Shown here: positions 1 to 4,204 of the stretch, piece after piece
Position numbering within the stretch: the stretch's first letter is position 1
How the letters are laid out: the number at the start of each line of letters is the position of its first letter
Source of the DNA: Candidatus Peribacterales bacterium
GTDB lineage: Bacteria > Patescibacteriota > Gracilibacteria > Peribacterales > Peribacteraceae
Direction of reading: 5' to 3'
Length of the DNA stretch: 5,543 bases
NCBI GenBank assembly: GCA_021731345.1
Contig: JAKFXO010000079.1
Location: 1-5,543, forward strand
The notes under the pieces: model-generated
The model's database searches: none
What the model saw: only the letters and a program-made list of their open reading frames with translations
What the model was told of the DNA's origin: nothing
Position numbers and translations under genes: made by a program

Positions 1-1400
1 TAGATTCCAATCCAGTCATCATCGATAATCAAACAATCGAAGAACTACCCTCTACACTCAGCATTCCACATTTCGGAAAGATGAAACTTGTCGGGTCTAA
101 CCTGACATTCGACAAAGTCCTCGAGAAAAATGACGTCTACACAAAACACTCGGTCAGTTACCTCAGTAACGGTCTCAAGATCACGGGCGTCTTCCTCATC
201 CCAAATGCGCAGAAGCCGCATCCACTCCTCATCTTCAATCACGGCTACATCGACCCGGCTATCTACACGCAGGGCAGGGGACTGAAGCGTGAGGAAGACT
301 ATATGGCAAAACAGGGCTTTGCGGTCTTTCATCCGGACTACCGCGGACATGCGGGTTCAGACGAAAGCCCAATGACCGAAAAGGTCTACGACGGAAACTT
401 GGAATACGCCATGGACAGTGCGAATGCCATCCTCGCAGTGCGTGCGGCGAAGATCCCGAACGTCGATGCAAGCAAAGTCGGCATGCTCGGCCACTCCATG
501 GGTGGGGGAGTGACCATGGCCATCATGACAGGGCGACCAGGACTCATCAGCGCTGCTGTGTTGTACGCACCGGTGCATGCCAACGTCTGGGAAAACTTCA
601 TGCGCTGGAGAGCCGAGCGCGAAGAAGGGGATAGGACACTGGAACAATTTGGCACGTTCGAGGAAAAGCCGGAGGTCTGGAAGAATCTTTCGCCGGATAC
701 GTTTCTCGGTGACGTCGAAATTCCGATCCTTCTGTTTCAGGGAACGAAAGACAAAGACGTACCGTTCGAATGGGCTGACTATCTAAACACACGACTCAAA
801 GAGCTGAAGCGCGATATCACGTACGAGAGATACGAAGGCGAAGGTCATGAATTCTCGTTCATGTGGACGGACTTCATGAAGAAAACTGCAACGTTCTTCA
901 AAGCACATCTAGTTTCTTCGGAACTCACCGCTCCGCTCGCTACGGATCGCATTACCAAAAAATCTTTCGGTACCTACGTCACTCCAGAAAAGTCTCCTGT
1001 GTCCCCAGAGAAATTTACGGGCTTTCATACTGGACTAGACTTTGAGGCTCCGGAAGATGGTGACGTATCCATCCGCGCTGCGTGCAGTGGCGAGATTATC
1101 GAGAAGAAAACTGTCAGCGGTTACGGTGGCGTGGTGATCCAGAGATGCGACATCGCAGGTGAACCTGTGACAGCGCTCTACGGTCACATCAGGCTGTCAT
1201 CTATCACGAAAAGAGTAGGGGACTCACTCACAGCGGGTGAAGAATTTGCGAAGCTTGGCACAGGCTTCAGTGCCGAAACAGACGGAGAACGTCCACACCT
1301 ACATTTTGGCTTGCACAAGGGCTCTGCAGTGGAGCTGAAAGGGTACGTCCAAAGCGAAGCGCAGCTGAAAAGTTGGATTGCTCCTAGGTTTGAGGAGTAG
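1..1400 (+). CDS. Alpha/beta hydrolase fused to C-terminal M23 (LytM-type) metallopeptidase domain, 5'-partial
   Basis: The frame is open from the left edge (first full codon at base 3) to TAG at 1398-1400. The ATG at 81 is the first internal Met, but the 26 codons before it read as protein that continues the N-terminal strand region of this family, so the true start is probably outside the window. Residues are numbered from the Met at 81. Residues about 25-278 are an alpha/beta hydrolase of the S9/dienelactone-hydrolase type: NHG oxyanion region at 53-55, PDYRGHG-like strand at 85-91, nucleophile elbow GHSMG at 137-141 (Ser139), probable acid Asp224 in GTKDKDVP, and His256 in GEGHEF. Residues about 295-436 form an M23 domain with HxGxD (His316, Asp320), YGH (His368) and HLH (His406, His408), so both catalytic centres look intact. 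Cys335 and Cys356 flank the central strand and recur in the lipoprotein at 3021-3620. The likely role is an ester or peptide hydrolase combined with peptidoglycan endopeptidase activity. The substrate is unknown, and export cannot be judged because the N-terminus is missing. The flavodoxin follows 10 bases downstream. Confidence 0.9.
   Translation, partial: DSNPVIIDNQTIEELPSTLSIPHFGKMKLVGSNLTFDKVLEKNDVYTKHSVSYLSNGLKITGVFLIPNAQKPHPLLIFNHGYIDPAIYTQGRGLKREEDYMAKQGFAVFHPDYRGHAGSDESPMTEKVYDGNLEYAMDSANAILAVRAAKIPNVDASKVGMLGHSMGGGVTMAIMTGRPGLISAAVLYAPVHANVWENFMRWRAEREEGDRTLEQFGTFEEKPEVWKNLSPDTFLGDVEIPILLFQGTKDKDVPFEWADYLNTRLKELKRDITYERYEGEGHEFSFMWTDFMKKTATFFKAHLVSSELTAPLATDRITKKSFGTYVTPEKSPVSPEKFTGFHTGLDFEAPEDGDVSIRAACSGEIIEKKTVSGYGGVVIQRCDIAGEPVTALYGHIRLSSITKRVGDSLTAGEEFAKLGTGFSAETDGERPHLHFGLHKGSAVELKGYVQSEAQLKSWIAPRFEE
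1392..1397 (+). promoter_or_regulatory. Shine-Dalgarno site for the flavodoxin, inside the hydrolase 3' end
   Basis: GAGGAG encodes the last two Glu residues of the upstream gene. It lies 13 bases before ATG 1411 and 10 bases before an in-frame GTG at 1408. It is the only strong Shine-Dalgarno-like site ahead of any start seen in this window. The arrangement suggests translational coupling with the upstream gene. The spacing is slightly long for the ATG, so the GTG remains an alternative start that adds one residue. Confidence 0.6.
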
Positions 1401-1410
1401 TCTTTCGGTG

Positions 1411-1896
1411 ATGAAGACGATTCACATTATTACGGCATCCACGAGTGGCAATACCGAATTTGTGGCTGACACCGTCAGTCGTCACATCACAAAGATTGCT
1501 CCAGACATTGAGATCGAAATGCAGAAAGCAGAGCTCGCAAAACCAGAAGATCTTCTCCGCGGAGACGTCGTGATTTTAGGATCAGGAACGTGGAATACAG
1601 GAGGAAGTGAAGGGCAGCTGAATATGCACATGGACGCGCTTCTGAAAATTCGCTCAAAAGATGTGCAGCTTGCAGGTAAACCAATCACATTCATCAGCCT
1701 TGGTGATGAGAGGTATTACTTTCGTACGCGGTGCACTGAACATTTTCTACGCTTTCAGCGCGAGCACGGTGGCAAGCTCTTCGTACCGCCGCTCATCATC
1801 GTCAATGAGCCGTATGGACAGGAAGAGAAAATAGAAAAATGGGCAGAGAAGCTGCACAGCACTATGACGGCAATGACAACAGCAGGACAATCCTGA
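1411..1896 (+). CDS. Flavodoxin (short-chain type)
   Basis: This 161-residue protein is a soluble FMN-binding electron carrier in the cytoplasm. The FMN phosphate loop is at residues 9-16 (S-T-S-G-N-T-E), directly after the first beta strand (KTIHIIT). The second FMN loop, with the stacking Trp61, lies in GSGTWNTGGSEGQLN (57-71). The third loop is at 97-103 (LGDERYY), with aromatic residues placed to cover the isoalloxazine ring. Length and lack of the long insertion fit short-chain flavodoxins. ATG 1411 is preferred because it begins exactly at the first strand and follows the GAGGAG at 1392-1397. An in-frame TTG at 1378 would overlap the upstream gene and add 11 residues of no family character. 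The gene is probably cotranscribed with the hydrolase fusion. Its redox partner cannot be inferred from this window. The TGA at 1894-1896 directly abuts the stop of the convergent gene. Confidence 0.92.
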   Translation: MKTIHIITASTSGNTEFVADTVSRHITKIAPDIEIEMQKAELAKPEDLLRGDVVILGSGTWNTGGSEGQLNMHMDALLKIRSKDVQLAGKPITFISLGDERYYFRTRCTEHFLRFQREHGGKLFVPPLIIVNEPYGQEEKIEKWAEKLHSTMTAMTTAGQS

Positions 1897-2958
1897 TTAG
1901 TTGATCGTGACCGTTGTCAGATTCAAATCTGTGAGTGATCCTGAGACTGGATTCGAGAGTTGAACCTGAAATGTTTTACCGATTGCAGTGCTGAGCGTCG
2001 GGAGCTTGATGGGAACTGCCTTCGCTGTTTCACCGATGGCAAACTGTACTGTGCCAGTTGCGGCATTGTAGTCACCATCCGCTATGGCAGTGAGGTTTTG
2101 CGTTGCGTAGCTGACCGATGCAGGGCTGACGCTGCCTGTGCGAGTAATGATGACATACGCGTGTCCATTACTCTGAGAACCAGAAGTTTCCGCAGAAATA
2201 AAACGGAAGACGCTGGTATCCGTCAGCTCTACAGTTTCATCATCGTAGATGATGAGCTTTGCGGTACCCGGCGTTGAGATAGCTCCGCCAAGACTCGGGG
2301 AGCTGAGGATGATATTCACCTTACGACTTCCTTCGATGATCGAGTTGTCCTTGGCGGTAACCGTAAATGTTTTGGTCGTTTCTCCTGCGGCAAATGTCAG
2401 CGTACCGCCAGCTGCACCGTAGTCTCCGGTGGATGACGTGTCATTGGTTGTGTAGTAGCTAACGTTTGAAGCCTGCCCTGTGTCACCGCTACGAATAATA
2501 GTCACAGCGACACCGCCGCCGTTCTCCATGACTCCGTACTCCGTAGCACTGAGAGCAAAAAGACTGGAGACTGGTGTTTCGGATGAACTGGATGACGATG
2601 ACGACGAAGAAACTTTCGGGACAGATGACGCAACATGCCACTCCGACGATGCAACGGATGAAGAACTCTTCGACGCGACGCTACCATTCATGACGGCATA
2701 CAACCGATCCATGAGCACTGCAGCTTCTGCACGCGTCAGACTGCCGTTTGGATCAAAGTGCGAAGCATCCCTACCCTTGATGATGCCAAGCTCGTGCATT
2801 CGACCAATCGCGTCATCTGCAAAGTGTCCGGCTGGAACATCTGAAAAGATGGAAGAGCCCGGAAAAGCGGCTGAGACGACCGTACTCAGAACAATGCCAA
2901 TACCGACGCCAGAGACGAGAACGGTGATTGGAAGTTTTTGTGAAGAGCTTTTTCGCAT
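1897..2958 (-). CDS. Exported protein with one SLH motif, Ser-rich linker and two Calx-beta domains
   Basis: The protein has 353 residues from ATG 2958. A TTG at 2973 is an in-frame alternative with a weak AGGA 10 bases upstream. The ATG is preferred because it gives a compact signal peptide: basic MRKSSSQK, then a hydrophobic stretch at 9-29, with likely cleavage near 30. Residues about 37-92 are one complete SLH motif (FSDVP, HFADDAI, GIIKGR, FDPNGSLTRAEAAVLMDRLY). Residues about 93-132 are a Ser-rich linker with ten consecutive serines. Calx-beta domain 1 (about 134-241) keeps acidic residues typical of Ca2+ sites (Glu145 in MENGG, Asp179 in TGDY, Glu209 in IIEGS, and YDDE at 238-241). Domain 2 (about 242-353) ends the protein and lacks the matching IIEG glutamate and terminal acidic cluster. 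The likely role is a surface-displayed adhesion or structural protein held by SLH binding to wall polysaccharide. It is probably the last gene of the operon with the M23 lipoprotein and the CsbD-like gene. Confidence 0.9.
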   Translation of the reverse strand: MRKSSSQKLPITVLVSGVGIGIVLSTVVSAAFPGSSIFSDVPAGHFADDAIGRMHELGIIKGRDASHFDPNGSLTRAEAAVLMDRLYAVMNGSVASKSSSSVASSEWHVASSVPKVSSSSSSSSSSETPVSSLFALSATEYGVMENGGGVAVTIIRSGDTGQASNVSYYTTNDTSSTGDYGAAGGTLTFAAGETTKTFTVTAKDNSIIEGSRKVNIILSSPSLGGAISTPGTAKLIIYDDETVELTDTSVFRFISAETSGSQSNGHAYVIITRTGSVSPASVSYATQNLTAIADGDYNAATGTVQFAIGETAKAVPIKLPTLSTAIGKTFQVQLSNPVSGSLTDLNLTTVTIN

Positions 2959-3020
2959 ATCCGTCGTGAGCAAGAAATACAGTTCCTACCGTACGGAGAA
3001 TCATGGTACCGCTGATAGCC

Positions 3021-3620
3021 TTACGGCGCCATCACACCCCAGCGCTTTAGTACTTTCCGAGCATTCATATAATCACCAAGTTCAGCCTGAGACTGAACGT
3101 ATCCGAGAAATGCAGGCTCGGTTCCTTTGTGGATGCCAAGGTGTAAGTGCTTACGGTTGTCATCAGAGTCATGACTTTTCGCAGGAGCCAGAAGCGCAAT
3201 CTTGCTTCCTGCAACCACGGTTGTCTTCAGTTCCGGTAATGACGAAAGAAGCAGGTGTCCGTACAAAATGACAACTGGCTCCTCATCAATGACGCAACGC
3301 TGTGAAATGAGTCCGCCGTATCCTTCGGCAAATCCGCTGTAGATCACTTCACCCGTACACATAGCAAAGACAGGGACATCAGAATCCTTTTCACCAGATG
3401 TGATCTCAAAATCTGTCCCGACGTGATAGCCAGTAAAGCGTTCAGGTGGATCGATAGGATTTTGCTCAGGGTCTGGGGTGACATAGAGACCGAAACTCAG
3501 TGGTGTAGCGCGAAATGCGGCGCGCTCCAGAGGCCACGATAATGCTGAGTCAGACGCTGAAGCGTTACAACCTGCGAGAACAGTGAGTGAAAGAACGACG
3601 TAGGGGAGGAGTGTTTTCAT
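3021..3620 (-). CDS. M23 family peptidase lipoprotein
   Basis: The protein has 199 residues. The N-terminus is a lipoprotein signal peptide: MKTLL, a hydrophobic core, and lipobox LAGC at 15-18, so Cys18 would be lipidated and the protein anchored on the outer face of the membrane. Residues about 42-190 are an M23 (LytM-type) domain with HxGxD (His66, Asp70), YGH (His122) and HLH (His158, His160), the usual zinc and catalytic residues. The likely activity is cleavage of peptidoglycan cross-links or stem peptides. The domain aligns over its full length with the C-terminal domain of the hydrolase fusion at 966-1388: both share SFGxYVTP, FTGxHxGxDFE, GYGG, QRC, EPV, YGH, HLHxGxHKG and GYVQS. Cys88 and Cys109 match Cys335 and Cys356 there with the same 21-residue spacing, which suggests a conserved disulfide. 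The gene lies 38 bases after the CsbD-like gene and 62 bases before the SLH/Calx-beta gene. No convincing Shine-Dalgarno site precedes ATG 3620. Confidence 0.92.
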   Translation of the reverse strand: MKTLLPYVVLSLTVLAGCNASASDSALSWPLERAAFRATPLSFGLYVTPDPEQNPIDPPERFTGYHVGTDFEITSGEKDSDVPVFAMCTGEVIYSGFAEGYGGLISQRCVIDEEPVVILYGHLLLSSLPELKTTVVAGSKIALLAPAKSHDSDDNRKHLHLGIHKGTEPAFLGYVQSQAELGDYMNARKVLKRWGVMAP

Positions 3621-3658
3621 ACAGATACGACGATTGGAAACAGCTTCTATGACAGCGT

Positions 3659-3925
3659 TTACTCACCAAACAATTTCTGACGGATCTCACCGGGCTCTTC
3701 TCCAGAGACACCGTGAATTCTGTTGATGACTTCTTCATAGTCACCGACCGGAACATCAAGGTCTTCCGGCTTCAGCGAACTCCATAGTCTGCGAGCGTTT
3801 CCCTTAAATTCATTCCATGTTCCTTTCGGCTCATAGACAGGGGAGCGAGAGGACGATGGGTCAGCTTGAACGGATGCAGGATCACGATGTGCACTGAGAT
3901 CACGTTTCTTCGGTGGGGATGACAT
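3659..3925 (-). CDS. CsbD-like stress response protein
   Basis: The protein has 88 residues. Residues about 35-88 fit the CsbD/YjbJ family, small general-stress proteins of unknown biochemical function. The pattern is GxW (Gly35, Trp37), KG (41-42), Trp48, Leu51, the DL of KPEDL (55-56), Gly61, an Ile-Gly region at 70-72 and a C-terminal helix. The first 34 residues are a polar, Pro/Ser/Lys/Asp-rich extension that family members of usual length (about 60-70 residues) lack, and it is probably disordered. No signal peptide or membrane segment is visible, so the protein is probably cytoplasmic. It is the first gene of the minus-strand run, 38 bases before the M23 lipoprotein, so it may set the stress-dependent expression of the whole operon (inference). 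ATG 3925 is the only Met in the frame and no clear Shine-Dalgarno site precedes it. The match rests on spaced motif residues, so a distant family member remains possible. Confidence 0.8.
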   Translation of the reverse strand: MSSPPKKRDLSAHRDPASVQADPSSSRSPVYEPKGTWNEFKGNARRLWSSLKPEDLDVPVGDYEEVINRIHGVSGEEPGEIRQKLFGE

Positions 3926-3967
3926 ACGAAAATTGGGAATTGATTCAACACATAGTTGACGCTCGTA

Positions 3968-3981
3968 TCAGACTGTTCTGA
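3968..3981. repeat. Small inverted repeat (operator-like)
   Basis: TCAGA-CTGT-TCTGA is a perfect 5-base inverted repeat with a 4-base centre. It lies 43 bases upstream of the CsbD-like start and overlaps the weak candidate -35 of that gene, a position suited to a repressor or activator site. A repeat this short can arise by chance. Confidence 0.3.
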
Positions 3982-4030
3982 CATGACAACACTGGACACT
4001 CGCAGAAATTATTTTCTCTCTGCACTGTTA

Positions 4031-4070
4031 CGCATATTCCGTTGCATGAGATGCATGGCTTGCATATGCG
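4031..4070. repeat. Nested inverted repeat with TGCAT direct repeats
   Basis: Outer arms CGCATAT (4031-4037) and ATATGCG (4064-4070) are perfect 7-base complements. Inside, TGCAT (4043-4047) and ATGCA (4051-4055) form a second perfect stem with a GAG loop. TGCAT also starts at 4043, 4052 and 4061, exactly 9 bases apart, so direct and inverted symmetry overlap. It sits about midway between the divergent genes. It could be a multi-site operator or a structured leader RNA. No T-run follows on the plus strand, so it does not look like an intrinsic terminator. Confidence 0.5.
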
Positions 4071-4123
4071 AAATTCAAGCAACATTGACGATGATATGTG
4101 TACCATCATGTGTAAGAGTTTCT

Positions 4124-4134
4124 GCATGTCATGC
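4124..4134. repeat. GCATG/CATGC palindrome
   Basis: GCATG-T-CATGC is a perfect 11-base odd palindrome that reuses the GCAT core of the repeat at 4031-4070. TCTAGA (4136-4141), another palindrome, follows almost at once. It lies about 70 bases before the SLH gene start. It could be a further copy of the same binding site, but it is short. Confidence 0.3.
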
Positions 4135-4172
4135 GTCTAGATGTATACCGAAGGGCAATTCGGACGCGAAAG

Positions 4173-4204
4173 TCTCTACTTCCCTTTTTCTTCCCACTCT
4201 CACT
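4173..4204 (+). promoter_or_regulatory. Pyrimidine-rich tract directly before the SLH gene start
   Basis: The 32 bases before ATG 4205 are almost entirely C and T with four A and no G, so no Shine-Dalgarno site is possible. Initiation must use another route, for example an unstructured leader. The observation is direct; the mechanism is inference. Confidence 0.45.

Larger units (their letters stand above)
3926..4204. promoter_or_regulatory. Divergent intergenic region
   Basis: These 279 bases separate the minus-strand CsbD operon from the plus-strand SLH gene, so promoters for both should lie here. No strong consensus promoter is visible. On the minus strand, CTGATA (3971-3966) and TTGAAT (3948-3943) are 17 bases apart and each matches four of six consensus positions, which is weak. 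On the plus strand, TTGACG occurs at 3956-3961 and 4085-4090 without a good -10 at normal spacing. The region holds several palindromes, listed separately. I see no convincing coding sequence in it. Confidence 0.5.

Noticed and set aside
1918..1931. CAGATTCAAATCTG inverted repeat just after the flavodoxin stop, a possible terminator
   Set aside because: The stem is AT-rich with at most 6 pairs and a 2-base centre, has no T-run after it, and lies within codons of the convergent gene.
2813..3004. Minus-strand frame with ATG at 3004 ahead of the SLH/Calx-beta gene
   Set aside because: It is a shifted frame over the signal peptide and SLH coding sequence; its product is Arg/Ser-rich with no domain.
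2480..3271. Plus-strand open frame of 263 codons antisense to the SLH/Calx-beta and M23 lipoprotein genes
   Set aside because: Its product is low-complexity where it mirrors the serine run (a long Asp/Glu stretch), has no recognisable domain, and lies opposite two genes with clear domains and signal peptides.
3772..3999. Minus-strand 75-codon frame overlapping the CsbD-like gene
   Set aside because: It overlaps the CsbD-like gene in another frame and shows no family motif, while the other frame carries the spaced Gly/Trp/Leu pattern of CsbD.
3945..4127. Minus-strand 60-codon frame rich in cysteine in the intergenic region
   Set aside because: The cysteines come from the TGCAT-type repeats read in one frame. 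There is no ribosome binding site, and the frame runs through the probable promoter region of the CsbD-like gene.
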